Below are positions 1-8,927 of a DNA stretch of 64,000 bases, one piece after another. The notes under the pieces were generated by a model. That model searched no databases. It saw only the letters and a program-made list of their open reading frames with translations, and was not told where the DNA came from. How positions within the stretch are numbered: position 1 is the first letter of the stretch; each line of letters begins with the position of its first letter. Both the position numbers and the translations under genes were made by a program. This DNA comes from Streptomyces sulphureus DSM 40104 (GTDB lineage: Bacteria > Actinomycetota > Actinomycetes > Streptomycetales > Streptomycetaceae): contig NZ_KB905815.1 in the NCBI RefSeq assembly GCF_000381025.1, positions 603,789-667,788 on the forward strand. Direction: 5' to 3'.

Positions 1-1
1 C

Positions 2-91
2 GCGGCGCTGCTCGCCGCCGCCGACCACGCGCGTACGGAGCGACCCCCCTCCGAGAGCTCCGAGAGGCGCACCGGGCGGAAACCACGATGA
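2..91 (+). CDS. C-terminal end of an upstream gene (partial)
   Basis: One forward frame stays open from the window edge and ends in a TGA that overlaps the ATG of the next gene in an ATGA arrangement. About 29 residues are visible, alanine-rich at first and then rich in Arg, Ser and Glu. The tight coupling to a peptide-transporter permease suggests the missing gene belongs to the same operon, perhaps the solute-binding protein. No domain can be recognised in so short a tail, so this is a positional inference. Confidence 0.4.
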   Translation, partial: AALLAAADHARTERPPSESSERRTGRKPR

Positions 92-1014
92 CCACGCTGT
101 TGCTCCGCCGCCTGCTGGAGGCCGTCCTCGTCTTCTTCGGCGTCACCCTGATCATCTACGTCATGGTGTACGCGCTGCCGGGCGACCCCGTGCGCGCGAT
201 GGCCGGAGACCGCCCGCTCACCCCGAGCGTCGTCGCGGCGCTGCGGGAGCAGCACCACCTGGACGATCCCGTGCTCGTGCAGTACGGGCAGTACCTGGCC
301 GGACTCTTCCACGGCGACCTGGGCGCCGACTTCTCGGGCGTCCCCGTGGCCGAGCAGATGGCCGACCGGTGGCCCGTGACCGTGCGCCTCGCGTTGACCG
401 CGTGGGGGATCGAGGCGGTCGCCGGGATCGCGCTCGGAGTGTTCGCCGCGCTGCGGCGCGGCACGTGGCCGGACCGCGCGGTGCTGGCGTTCACGACCGC
501 GGCCGTCTCCGTACCGGTCTTCGTGCTCGGCTACACCGCGCAGGTCCTCCTCGGAGTGCGGCTTGGCTGGTTCCCCGTCGCGGGCGACAGCGCGGGGTGG
601 CCTTCGGCGTACGTGCTGCCCGCACTCGTCGTCGCCGCGTTCGGGCTGGCGTCCGTCTCCCGGCTGGTGCGGGCCGAGGTCATCGACAACCTGAGCGCCG
701 ACTACGTGCGCACCGCCGCCGCCAAGGGCCTCTCGAAGCGCCGCACCCTGCTGGTACACGTACTGCGCAACTCGCTGTTGCCCGCCGTCACTTACCTCGC
801 CGTCGACCTCGGACTGCTGCTCGGCGGCACGGTCATCGTGGAGGGCGTCTTCAACCTCCCCGGCGTGGGCCAGCTCCTGTTCCAGGCCGTGCAGGCGCAC
901 ACAGGACCCACCGTGGTCGGTGTGGCCACCTCCCTGATCCTGGTCTTCCTCACCGTCAGCGTGCTGGTCGACCTGCTCAACAGCCTCCTGGACCCGAGGA
1001 TTCGCCGTGACTGA
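88..1014 (+). CDS. Peptide ABC transporter permease, DppB/OppB type
   Basis: This 308-residue integral membrane protein has the size and layout of DppB-family permeases. The first transmembrane helix (about residues 10-30) is followed by the family-typical YALPGDP stretch. There are several further helices, and a cytoplasmic EAA-type loop around residues 205-225 (DYVRTAAAKGLSK) contacts the ATPases. It would form the channel with the next gene and import di- or oligopeptides or similar solutes. It overlaps the following gene by 8 bp, so the four transporter genes are surely one operon. Substrate cannot be read from the sequence. Confidence 0.9.
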   Translation: MTTLLLRRLLEAVLVFFGVTLIIYVMVYALPGDPVRAMAGDRPLTPSVVAALREQHHLDDPVLVQYGQYLAGLFHGDLGADFSGVPVAEQMADRWPVTVRLALTAWGIEAVAGIALGVFAALRRGTWPDRAVLAFTTAAVSVPVFVLGYTAQVLLGVRLGWFPVAGDSAGWPSAYVLPALVVAAFGLASVSRLVRAEVIDNLSADYVRTAAAKGLSKRRTLLVHVLRNSLLPAVTYLAVDLGLLLGGTVIVEGVFNLPGVGQLLFQAVQAHTGPTVVGVATSLILVFLTVSVLVDLLNSLLDPRIRRD

Positions 1015-1957
1015 ACCGACAGGGGCGACGAGGGGCGGCGGTGGCACGGCTCCCGCCTCCGACGACCCCCCAAGCGACACCTCGCCCGCCGACGCGTCCG
1101 CCGTGCCCTTCGCCGAGCGGTCGGCCTGGCAACTCCTGCGCCGCAGCACCGTCTTCGTCGTCTCCGGCGGCGCAATTGCGGTGCTGCTCGTGATGGCCGT
1201 ACGTCCCGCCCTCTTCGCGGGATGGTTCGGACACGGCGATCCCCGCTCCTGCAACCTGGACCACAGCGCCCAGGGCCCGGCCCCCGGGCACCCCTTCGGC
1301 TTCGACACCCAAGGCTGCGACCTGTACGCCAACGTCGTGCACGGAGCCGGCGCTTCGATGGGCATCGGCCTCCTCGCGACCGGATGCAGCCTCGCGCTCG
1401 CGCTGCTCCTCGGCTGCCTGTCCGGGATGGCGGGCCGCGTGGTGGACAGCGTGATCGCCCGGCTCACGGACGTCTTCCTCGGCTTCCCGTTCCTGCTCGG
1501 CGCGATCGTCGTGCTCAGCAGCGTCACCACGCGCGACATCCCGACCGTCGCCGGAGTCCTCGCGCTCTTCGGCTGGCCGCCGATGACCCGGGTGGTGCGC
1601 GCTTCCGTCCGCTCGGCGAGGGAGGCCGACCACGTGGTGATGGCACGCAGCATGGGCGCGGGCACCGGCTGGGTGGTCCGTCGGCACATCCTCCCGCACA
1701 TCCTCACCCCCGTGATCGTGCTGGCCTCCATCACGGTGGGCAGCGTCGTGGTCGCCGAGGCCGGACTCACCTTCCTCGGCGTCGGGATGCAGGCGCCCGC
1801 CATCTCCTGGGGACTCCAACTGGCCACGGCGCAGAACTCGTTCGAGGCCCACCCCCACCTGCTGCTCTTTCCCGGGCTGTTCCTGTCCCTCACGGTGTTC
1901 GCGCTCATCGCCTTCGGCGACTCGGTCCGCGACGCCCTCAACCCGAGGACCCGGTGA
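1007..1957 (+). CDS. Peptide ABC transporter permease, DppC/OppC type
   Basis: The second channel subunit is 316 residues from a GTG start that overlaps the end of the upstream permease. An Asp/Pro/Ser-rich cytoplasmic tail of about 40 residues precedes the first helix, as in DppC proteins. The EAA loop is visible near residues 205-225 (EADHVVMARSMGAG), and the C-terminal GLTFLGVG stretch is typical of the family. An extracytoplasmic segment with two cysteines (about residues 80-110) follows the first helix. The gene ends in a GTGA overlap with the next ATPase gene. Confidence 0.9.
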   Translation: MTEPTGATRGGGGTAPASDDPPSDTSPADASAVPFAERSAWQLLRRSTVFVVSGGAIAVLLVMAVRPALFAGWFGHGDPRSCNLDHSAQGPAPGHPFGFDTQGCDLYANVVHGAGASMGIGLLATGCSLALALLLGCLSGMAGRVVDSVIARLTDVFLGFPFLLGAIVVLSSVTTRDIPTVAGVLALFGWPPMTRVVRASVRSAREADHVVMARSMGAGTGWVVRRHILPHILTPVIVLASITVGSVVVAEAGLTFLGVGMQAPAISWGLQLATAQNSFEAHPHLLLFPGLFLSLTVFALIAFGDSVRDALNPRTR

Positions 1958-3015
1958 CCATGGCCGACCACGAAAACGGCGACGCACGAGCAGCCCGGAG
2001 CGCCTCACGGCCCCGCGACGACGGCGGCCCGGGACCCGTGTTGGAGGTCGAGGAGCTGAGCGTCGAGCTGCTGCGCCCGGGAGCCGCCGCCCAACTGGTC
2101 GTGGAGCAGGTGTCATTCACTCTCCACGAAGGGGAAACCCTGGCGCTGATAGGCGAGTCGGGGTCCGGCAAGAGCCTGACCGCGATGGCCGTACTCGGGC
2201 TGCTGCCGGAGAACGTGCGCGCACACGGCAGCGTCCGCTACCGCGGCACCGACCTCCTCACGCTGTCCGACGACGCGCTGCGCGCCCGCCGCGGCAAGCA
2301 CTTGGCGACCGTCTTCCAGGACTCGCTCTCCGCACTCAACCCGACCCTCACCGTCGGCTTTCAGATCGCCGAAGTGCTCCGCGTGCACCGGGGGTTGAGC
2401 CGCCGCGCCGCACGCGCGGCCGCCGTCGACCTGCTCGGCCGGGTGCGGATTCCGGACCCCGCGCGGCGCTACGGCGACCACCCCCACCAGTTCTCCGGCG
2501 GCATGCGGCAGCGCGCCATGATCGCGATGGCCGTCGCGCTCGGCCCTGACGTGCTCATCGCCGACGAGCCGACCACCGCGCTCGACGTCACCGTGCAGGC
2601 GCAGATCATGGAGCTGCTGGAGGAGTTGTGCGCTGAGCACCGTTCGGCCCTGCTGCTCATCACCCACGACCTCGGACTCGCCGCAGGCACGGCGGACCGG
2701 GTGGCCCTGATGTATGCGGGCAGGATCGTCGAACAGGCCCCTGCGGTGCGGCTGTACGAGCGCCCGGCGCACCCGTACACCCGCGGCCTGCTGAACGCCG
2801 TGCCCTCGCTCGACGCACCCGTCGGAGGACTGGTTCCGGTACCGGGTACCCCACCGGCGCCCGGCGCCTTCCCCGATGGCTGCGTCTTCCATCCGCGCTG
2901 CCCCTCTGCGCGCGACCGCTGCGCCACCCAACGGCCCGCCCTGGAGCCCGGCGCCGACGGCCGTACAGCGGCCTGCCACTACCCCCTGGACCCGCAGGAG
3001 GCGCCCCGTGCCTGA
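1954..3015 (+). CDS. Peptide ABC transporter ATP-binding protein, DppD/OppD type
   Basis: This 353-residue ABC ATPase has Walker A GESGSGKS, signature SGGMRQR, and Walker B ending in IADEPTTALD. The C-terminal oligopeptide/dipeptide domain has the cysteine pattern CVFHPRCPSARDRC that carries an iron-sulfur cluster in some relatives. I chose GTG 1954 because GAGGA lies six bases upstream and the start overlaps the previous stop. ATG 1960 is an alternative two codons in. It energises import through the two permeases. Confidence 0.9.
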   Translation: MTMADHENGDARAARSASRPRDDGGPGPVLEVEELSVELLRPGAAAQLVVEQVSFTLHEGETLALIGESGSGKSLTAMAVLGLLPENVRAHGSVRYRGTDLLTLSDDALRARRGKHLATVFQDSLSALNPTLTVGFQIAEVLRVHRGLSRRAARAAAVDLLGRVRIPDPARRYGDHPHQFSGGMRQRAMIAMAVALGPDVLIADEPTTALDVTVQAQIMELLEELCAEHRSALLLITHDLGLAAGTADRVALMYAGRIVEQAPAVRLYERPAHPYTRGLLNAVPSLDAPVGGLVPVPGTPPAPGAFPDGCVFHPRCPSARDRCATQRPALEPGADGRTAACHYPLDPQEAPRA

Positions 3016-4045
3016 GACCACCGACTCCGCCGCGCACGCGCCGAAACCCGTGCAGCACACCGGCGTTCCCGTCCTCCAGGCCAGGAACCTGGTCAAGCAC
3101 TATCCCGGGCGCGGCGGGAGGATCGGCCACCGTTCCGCCGCCGTCCGGGCCGTGGACGGTGTCGACCTCGCACTCGCCGAACGCTCCACGCTCGGCCTGG
3201 TGGGCGAGTCGGGCTGCGGAAAGTCCACGCTGGTACGGCTGTTGATGGCGCTGGAGCGCCCCACCGCGGGCGAAGTGCTGCTGGACGGCGAGGAGTTGCT
3301 CGCGCTGCCGACCACCGAGCGACGCCGTCGAAGGCGCGGCATCCAGATGGTGATGCAGGACCCCTACGGCAGCCTCGATCCCCGGATGACCGCCGAGCAA
3401 CTGGTGCGTGAGCCGCTGGACATCCACCGCGATCCGGCCGACGCGCGCGCCCGCTCTCGCAAGGCGCACGAGGCGATGGAGCTGGTCGGCCTCGACCCCG
3501 CGCACGCCGGGCGCCGCGCGCACCAGTTCTCCGGCGGCCAGCGGCAGCGACTCGGCATCGCGCGTGCGCTGGTGCTACGGCCCCGGGTACTCGTCTGCGA
3601 CGAGCCGGTGTCCGCGCTCGACGTCTCGGTGCAGGCCCAGGTCGTCAACCTCCTGCGGGATCTGCAGCGGGAGTTCGGCCTCACGCTCGTCTTCATCGCG
3701 CACGACCTGGCGGTGGTACGACAGCTCGCCGACGAGGTCGCGGTGATGTACCTCGGCCGGATCGTCGAACACACCGACCGCGACACCCTGTTCGAGCACC
3801 CCGCACACCCCTACACCCGGGCGCTGCTCTCCTCCGTACCCGACCCCGACCCGCGCAGGCGGGGGCGCGGTTCCCGCCTCGTACTGGCGGGCGACCCGCC
3901 GAGTCCCAGCAACCCACCGGGCGGCTGTCCGTTCCACACCCGCTGCTGGAAGACGCGGGAGACCTGCCGCACCGAGACCCCTGCTCCCGCGCCCCGTACC
4001 GGCACGCACGACTCCCTCGTCGCCTGCCACTTCCCCGAGGCATGA
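3008..4045 (+). CDS. Peptide ABC transporter ATP-binding protein, DppF/OppF type
   Basis: The partner ATPase is 345 residues from GTG 3008, overlapping the upstream stop by 8 bp. It has Walker A GESGCGKS, signature SGGQRQR and Walker B LVCDEPVSALD. The C-terminal oligo/dipeptide domain shows the CPFHTRCWKTRETC cysteine cluster. DppD/DppF heterodimers are the norm, so this completes a full importer apart from the solute-binding protein, which probably lies left of the window. An open frame continues upstream but would overlap the previous gene heavily, so I rejected it. Confidence 0.9.
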   Translation: MPETTDSAAHAPKPVQHTGVPVLQARNLVKHYPGRGGRIGHRSAAVRAVDGVDLALAERSTLGLVGESGCGKSTLVRLLMALERPTAGEVLLDGEELLALPTTERRRRRRGIQMVMQDPYGSLDPRMTAEQLVREPLDIHRDPADARARSRKAHEAMELVGLDPAHAGRRAHQFSGGQRQRLGIARALVLRPRVLVCDEPVSALDVSVQAQVVNLLRDLQREFGLTLVFIAHDLAVVRQLADEVAVMYLGRIVEHTDRDTLFEHPAHPYTRALLSSVPDPDPRRRGRGSRLVLAGDPPSPSNPPGGCPFHTRCWKTRETCRTETPAPAPRTGTHDSLVACHFPEA

Positions 4046-4124
4046 GCCCCTGACGCTGCTCGCCCGCCCCGCACCGACCGAAGAGCCACCATCACCGTTT
4101 TGTGAACTGCTGCCGGGAGCCCGC

Positions 4125-4784
4125 ATGTTGCAACAGAAGATCTTCCAGGTGGAAGACCCCGCCGCCGTCCGCGAGGTGATCGCCGCCAACTCCTGGGCCA
4201 CGCTGGTCAGCCATCCTGCCGACGGCGAACCCGTCGTCTCCCACCTGCCGGTGCTCGCGGAGCCGCCGGACGCCGCCGAGCCCGCAGCGGGAGAGGCGGG
4301 CACCGACCGTATCTCCGTCACCGGACATCTGGCGCGTACGGATGCCGACTCGCACCGGCTCGGCGACCTCCCTGCGGTGCTCATCGTGCAGGGACCGCAC
4401 GGCTACGTCTCGCCCGTCTGGTACGAGGAGACACCACACGTGCCGACGTGGAACTTCGTCGTCGTCCACCTCTACGGCCGCCCCGAGGTGCTCGGGCCCG
4501 AGGAGACCTACCAGGTCCTGACGGAGACCGTGGACCACTTCGAGTCCCGCTTCCCCGAGCCCTGGAAGCTCTCCCAGGCCAGTGCCTACGCAACGCGAAT
4601 CGCCCCCGGCGTCACCGGATTCCGGCTCGTCGCCGACCGCGTCGTGGCGAAGGCGAAGCTGAGCCAGGACGAGAGCGCCGAGGTCGCGGACCGAGTGGCC
4701 GACGCCCTCGAGAGGCCCGACCAGCCCTGGTCCAACCCCGCACTCGCCCGTGCCATGCGCAGCAGCCTCCGGAGGCCGTCATGA
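4125..4784 (+). CDS. PaiB-like FMN-binding protein
   Basis: These 219 residues match the PaiB/FMN_bind_2 family in length and in the opening residues (about 10-45), which include SWATLVSH and the SHLPVL segment. The central PTWNFVVVHLYG motif belongs to the flavin-binding split barrel. In Bacillus, PaiB has been described as a negative regulator of proteases and sporulation. In actinomycetes the role is mostly unknown and could be oxidoreductase-like. It lies 80 bp behind the transporter and overlaps the next gene by ATGA, so co-transcription with the amidohydrolase is likely. Confidence 0.8.
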   Translation: MLQQKIFQVEDPAAVREVIAANSWATLVSHPADGEPVVSHLPVLAEPPDAAEPAAGEAGTDRISVTGHLARTDADSHRLGDLPAVLIVQGPHGYVSPVWYEETPHVPTWNFVVVHLYGRPEVLGPEETYQVLTETVDHFESRFPEPWKLSQASAYATRIAPGVTGFRLVADRVVAKAKLSQDESAEVADRVADALERPDQPWSNPALARAMRSSLRRPS

Positions 4785-6328
4785 CCGACCCGCAGAAGAA
4801 CGCACCGCCGCAGAGCACCACCCCCGTCTCTCGCACCCACGAGTACGGCCCCGCTCCGCGCCTGCTGCGTCGCGTCCGCTTCCCCGGCCGTCCCGACCTG
4901 TACGACGTGCAGCTCGACGACGGCAGGATCGCCGGGGTCCGTGCGAGCGCCCCGCCCGCGGTCGGCACCCTCGACGAGGAACGCGCCCCCGACCTCGACG
5001 GCCGTGTACTGATACCAGGGCTGCGGGACGCCCATGTGCACCTCGCCCAATGGGCCGTGGCGAGGCGGCGGTTGGACGTCTCCGGCACCGCGTCCGCGCA
5101 GGAGGCCGTGCAGGTGGTACGACGGAGCTCCGCCGCCCTGCCGCCCGGCGAACTGGTCACCGGCTACGGCTTCCGCGACGGCCTCTGGTCCGACACCCCG
5201 CACAAGCACCTGCTCGACGCCCTGCCCCAAGCCCGTCCGGCGCTGCTCATCAGCGCCGACCTGCACACCGCGTGGCTCAACTCGGCGGCGCTCGCCCTCC
5301 TCGGCCAAGGCGGGCATCCGACCGGGGTGCTGCGCGAGGACGCCGCCATGCGCGCCGTCGCACAGCTCTCCAGCGTGCCCGCCGAAACGCTGGACGGCTG
5401 GGTGGAGGACGCGTGCGCCGCCGCGGCACGCCGCGGAGTGACCGGCCTCATCGACTTCGAAGCCACCGACAACGTCACCGACTGGGAGCGCCGCGCGGCG
5501 ACGGCCCCGCCACCGCTGCGGGTGGCCGCCGCGATATACCCCGAGTACCTGGAAGCGGCCGTCGCCCGCGGCCTGCGCACCGGCACCCCACTCGCACCGT
5601 TCGTCGAAACAGGACCGTTGAAGGTCTTCACCGACGGCTCGCTCAACACCCGTACCGCGCTGTGCCACACCCCGTACCCGGGCATGGACCCGGCCGCTCC
5701 CGAAGCGCACGGGCTGGCGAGGACGGTGGGCGACGACCTCGTCGCCATGCTGCGGACCGCATCCCGGCACGGCCTGGTGCCGGCGGTACACGCCATCGGT
5801 GACCGTGCCAACCAACTCGCGCTGGACGCCTTCGCCGAAGTGGGCTGCCCCGGCCGTATCGAGCACGGTCAACTCGTGCGCGCAGCGGACTTCGTACGGT
5901 TCGCCCAACTGGGCCTCACCGTAGGCGTGCAGCCCTCGCACGCGGTCGACGACCGCGACGTCGCAGACGAGCACTGGGCGGGCCGGACGGCCCGTGCCTT
6001 CGCCTACGCCGCCCTGCTCGACGAAGGAGCCCGGTTGGAGCTCGGCTCCGACGCACCCGTGGCACCCCTCGACCCCTGGCTCAGCATCGCCAACGCGGTC
6101 GCGCGCACCAACGACGAGCGACCGTCCTGGCATCCCGAACAGCGGCTCACCCCGGCCCAGGCGCTCGCCGCCTCCACGGGAGCACACCCGGGGATATCGA
6201 CCGGCGCCCCAGCGGACCTGGCGATCCTGGACGCCGATCCCCTCACGGCCGAGCACACCGCTCTTCGCCGATTTCCTGTGCACGCAACCCTGTTGGCAGG
6301 CTCCTGGACCCACAGGGAGAGTTCCTGA
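4781..6328 (+). CDS. Amidohydrolase, YtcJ type
   Basis: This 515-residue metal-dependent amidohydrolase has the HxH metal motif in GLRDAHVHLAQW near residue 85. Further ligand candidates lie in HAIGDRANQLALD and GRIEHGQL, and the last aspartate lies in ELGSDAPVAPLDP. The FTDGSLNTRTA segment is characteristic of the YtcJ/Amidohydro_3 branch. The enzyme should be cytoplasmic and cleave an amide, cyclic amide or similar C-N bond. With the upstream peptide importer it may process the imported solute. ATG 4781 overlaps the upstream stop; the longer open frame from 4448 is a shadow of the previous gene. Confidence 0.85.
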   Translation: MTDPQKNAPPQSTTPVSRTHEYGPAPRLLRRVRFPGRPDLYDVQLDDGRIAGVRASAPPAVGTLDEERAPDLDGRVLIPGLRDAHVHLAQWAVARRRLDVSGTASAQEAVQVVRRSSAALPPGELVTGYGFRDGLWSDTPHKHLLDALPQARPALLISADLHTAWLNSAALALLGQGGHPTGVLREDAAMRAVAQLSSVPAETLDGWVEDACAAAARRGVTGLIDFEATDNVTDWERRAATAPPPLRVAAAIYPEYLEAAVARGLRTGTPLAPFVETGPLKVFTDGSLNTRTALCHTPYPGMDPAAPEAHGLARTVGDDLVAMLRTASRHGLVPAVHAIGDRANQLALDAFAEVGCPGRIEHGQLVRAADFVRFAQLGLTVGVQPSHAVDDRDVADEHWAGRTARAFAYAALLDEGARLELGSDAPVAPLDPWLSIANAVARTNDERPSWHPEQRLTPAQALAASTGAHPGISTGAPADLAILDADPLTAEHTALRRFPVHATLLAGSWTHRESS

Positions 6329-6610
6329 CCTTCGCGTCGGCGGGGAAGCGGGGCTCAGGCGTCAGCTCCTTCTCCTGGGCAGCGCTGTCGGCGTGCAGAG
6401 GCGGGCGGGACCGCTCGGGCGCCCTGCAGGGACGCGGCAGCTCATCCCCTGGGCGAGCAGTTCCGATGTGTTCGGTGAGCCGATGCGGTCAGCAGCGTCC
6501 GTCCGACTGCACTGCCGTCCGCTCACGCCTCGGACCAGGCGGCTGGATCGCCTCCCCGCAAGCCGACCAGCCTGCGGCTGCGTCGGGAGTCCGGCCGACG
6601 CAATTCCCGC
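6329..6610. other. Convergent intergenic region
   Basis: About 280 bp lie between the amidohydrolase and the convergent LysR gene. The open frames crossing it have irregular composition and show no recognisable domain. I see no convincing terminator hairpin, repeat or RNA gene. Confidence 0.4.
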
Positions 6611-7519
6611 TCAGCTCCCTGAACCCCGCGAAACAGCCTCCAGGAACTCCCGCACGGCGCGCGGCGGCGCCTTTCCGGCCCAGACGGCGGTGAGCGGACG
6701 GGAGATCCGGAAGTCCCGGACGGGGATGCGCACGAGACGGCCGGCGCGCACGTCGTCGGACACCGCGAGAGAGCTCAGCGCGCCCGGGGCGACGCCGCCC
6801 ATGACGGCGCTGCGGACGCCGAGAGTCGTCGACAGCACGGCCACGGGCTCGGCTGCCAGCGGGAAGCCCGCGTCGGAGAGGGCGTCTTCCAGGGCCTGAC
6901 GGGTGCCGCTGCCGAGTTCGCGCAGCACCAGGCCGGTATTCGCCAGCTCGCGGGCCGATACGGGTGCGCTGGTCACCCACCGATGACCGCGCTGCACCAC
7001 GAGGTCGATCGTGTCGTGAGCGACGACGACCGAACCGAGATCTGCGGGGGTGGTCGGTGTCTCGATGAACCCGAGGTCAGCGGTCCCGTCGCGGACGGCC
7101 TCGACAACGGCGCTGCTGTTCGCCGCCGTGAGCTGACCGATCGGGCCGTCCTCACCGAGAGCACCCCGCCATCGGGCGATCCATTCCGGCAGGAGGTGCT
7201 CGGCGATCGTCAGGCTCGCCGCAATGCGCATCGTCTTGCTGCGGTCGGTGCGGAGTGACACGACGGCGTTCGAGAACTCGTCGGCTGCCGCCAACAGCGC
7301 CGTCGCCCAGCCCACGACCAGTTCGCCTGCGGGGGTCAGACGGGAGCCGCGGGCGGAGCGCACGAGCAGCCGCACGCGCAGCTCCCTCTCCAGGCTCCGG
7401 ATGCGCAGGGACACGGCCTGCTGGCTCACGCCCAGTCGCACGCCCGCCGCCGAGATGCTGCTCTCCTCGGCGACGACCGCGAGAGCGCGCAGTGCCTCCA
7501 GGTCGGGCTCGTTGCTCAT
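6611..7519 (-). CDS. LysR-family transcriptional regulator
   Basis: The protein has 302 residues from the ATG at 7519, which is preceded by a strong GGAGGAGG ribosome-binding site. The winged helix-turn-helix occupies about residues 5-65, with the recognition region GVSQQAVSLRIRSLE. A LysR substrate-binding domain follows. It is divergent from a YeiH-type membrane protein, the arrangement seen for the YeiE/YeiH pair of enterobacteria, and probably controls that gene. A sulfur oxyanion effector is possible by analogy but is not shown here. Confidence 0.88.
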   Translation of the reverse strand: MSNEPDLEALRALAVVAEESSISAAGVRLGVSQQAVSLRIRSLERELRVRLLVRSARGSRLTPAGELVVGWATALLAAADEFSNAVVSLRTDRSKTMRIAASLTIAEHLLPEWIARWRGALGEDGPIGQLTAANSSAVVEAVRDGTADLGFIETPTTPADLGSVVVAHDTIDLVVQRGHRWVTSAPVSARELANTGLVLRELGSGTRQALEDALSDAGFPLAAEPVAVLSTTLGVRSAVMGGVAPGALSSLAVSDDVRAGRLVRIPVRDFRISRPLTAVWAGKAPPRAVREFLEAVSRGSGS

Positions 7520-7533
7520 CGTCCTCCTCCGGA

Positions 7534-7550
7534 CACAACCGTAGCTTGTG
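7534..7550. promoter_or_regulatory. Candidate LysR operator between the divergent genes
   Basis: An inverted repeat with arms CACAA and TTGTG separated by seven bases lies 14 bp upstream of the LysR start and 55 bp before the yeiH-like start. Its span of 17 bp and central spacing suit a LysR dimer site. The assignment rests on symmetry and position only. Confidence 0.45.
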
Positions 7551-7605
7551 GCCCGCACGTCATCTGCCTCTACTCGTGCACAACGCTCGGCGCAACGGTG
7601 GATGC

Positions 7606-8658
7606 ATGACTCATACGCAGTTCGGCGCGACCGAACCCCGGGAGCGTGCTCAGCTCGTCCGTTCTCTCCTGCCGGGGCTGGTGCTCTGCCTCGTCGCGGC
7701 CGGGGCGTCCTACGGGCTCAGCCTGCTGCTGCCGGGCGTCAGCCCGCTGATCATCGCGATCGTGCTCGGTGTGCTCCTGGCCAACGTCGTGCGCATGCCG
7801 GCCGCCGCCGCAGCCGGCATCGACTTCTCCGCGAAGAAACTCCTGCGCGTGGGCATCGTCTTCCTCGGGCTCCAGCTCGTGCTCACGGACATCCGCGACC
7901 TGGGTGTCCCGATCCTGCTCGTCGTCGCGTGCATCGTCACCGGCGGACTGCTCGGCACCGTTCTCTTGGGGAGGCTGCTACGGGTTCCGCCCAGGCTTTC
8001 GTTGCTCATCGCGTGCGGGTTCTCCATCTGCGGCGCTGCGGCCGTGGCGGGGGCGGCGGGAGTGACCGACCCGGACGACGAGGCGGAGGAGGACACGGTC
8101 ACCGCGGTCGCGCTCGTAGTGATCTTCGGGACGCTGATGATCCCGCTCGTGCCGCTGGCCGCAAACCTGCTCGGTCTCGGCGGGGAGAGCGCCGGGATGT
8201 GGGCCGGAGGGGCCGTTCATGAGATCGCTCAGGTCGTCGCCACCGGAGGCATCATCGGCGGCGGCGCGCTCACCGTCGCGGTCGTCGTCAAGCTCGCCCG
8301 CGTGCTGCTGCTCGCTCCCGTCGTTGCCACGCTCAGCGTTCGGCAACGCCGCCTAAGCCGTACCGCCGACCCCGGCCGGCAGGCTTCGCGCGCGAAGTTG
8401 CCGCCGATCGTCCCGCTGTTCGTGGTCGGCTTCGTCGCCATGGTGCTCCTGCGCTCGTTCGTTCCCCTGCCGGAGGCCGTGCTGACGACGGGTGGGCTGC
8501 TGCAGACCGGTCTGCTCGCGGCCGCCATGTTCGGGCTCGGCTGCGGCGTCAAGATCCGAAAGCTCATTGAGGTGGGAGTCAAGCCCTTCGTCCTGGCGGC
8601 GCTCTCCACCCTCCTCGTGGCCGCCCTCGCCTACGTCGGGATCGTCCTCGCGAGTTGA
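7606..8658 (+). CDS. YeiH/UPF0324 family membrane protein (putative sulfate exporter)
   Basis: These 350 residues are almost entirely hydrophobic, with about ten predicted helices, matching the usual size of the YeiH/YadS family. Family-typical glycine-rich stretches are GVSPLIIAIVLGVLLAN early and CGFSICGAAAVAGAAG in the middle. Databases label the family as putative sulfate exporters, with limited experimental support. The start is ATG 7606; the open frame reading in from 7255 is antisense to the LysR gene. The divergent LysR gene is the likely regulator. Confidence 0.85.
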   Translation: MTHTQFGATEPRERAQLVRSLLPGLVLCLVAAGASYGLSLLLPGVSPLIIAIVLGVLLANVVRMPAAAAAGIDFSAKKLLRVGIVFLGLQLVLTDIRDLGVPILLVVACIVTGGLLGTVLLGRLLRVPPRLSLLIACGFSICGAAAVAGAAGVTDPDDEAEEDTVTAVALVVIFGTLMIPLVPLAANLLGLGGESAGMWAGGAVHEIAQVVATGGIIGGGALTVAVVVKLARVLLLAPVVATLSVRQRRLSRTADPGRQASRAKLPPIVPLFVVGFVAMVLLRSFVPLPEAVLTTGGLLQTGLLAAAMFGLGCGVKIRKLIEVGVKPFVLAALSTLLVAALAYVGIVLAS

Positions 8659-8883
8659 GCGACGCGGAGCCCCAACCGTGCGGCTCGGAGGCGGATGGTC
8701 GGCCACGGTCCCATGGCGGGCTCGGCCTGCCCGTGTTCTGCTCCGGGGCGCGGCGCCACGCCCGGTCCGCGCTTCGTCGAGCGGGAACAAGCAGGCGTCG
8801 CACGGGAGTTGGCCGACCCGCTACCGGGTCACCACTGCTCGGCGGACACCCGGGGTCGTTTACCGGTCGAGGTGAGCCCTGAC

Positions 8884-8905
8884 GCCCGGGGAGATCTCTC
8901 CGGGC
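8884..8905. terminator. Near-perfect inverted repeat downstream of the YeiH-like gene
   Basis: A 22-bp inverted repeat (outer arms GCCCGG and CCGGGC, inner GGAGA/TCTCC with one wobble position) lies 225 bp past the yeiH stop and just before the methyltransferase remnant. It has no U-tract. It could be a weak terminator or the scar of a rearrangement. Confidence 0.35.
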
Positions 8906-8927
8906 GGCCGGATCAACGGTCTGGCAG

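Noticed and set aside
6329..6610. Possible remnant gene between the amidohydrolase and LysR genes.
   Set aside because: No stretch resembled a known protein in any frame that I could recognise.
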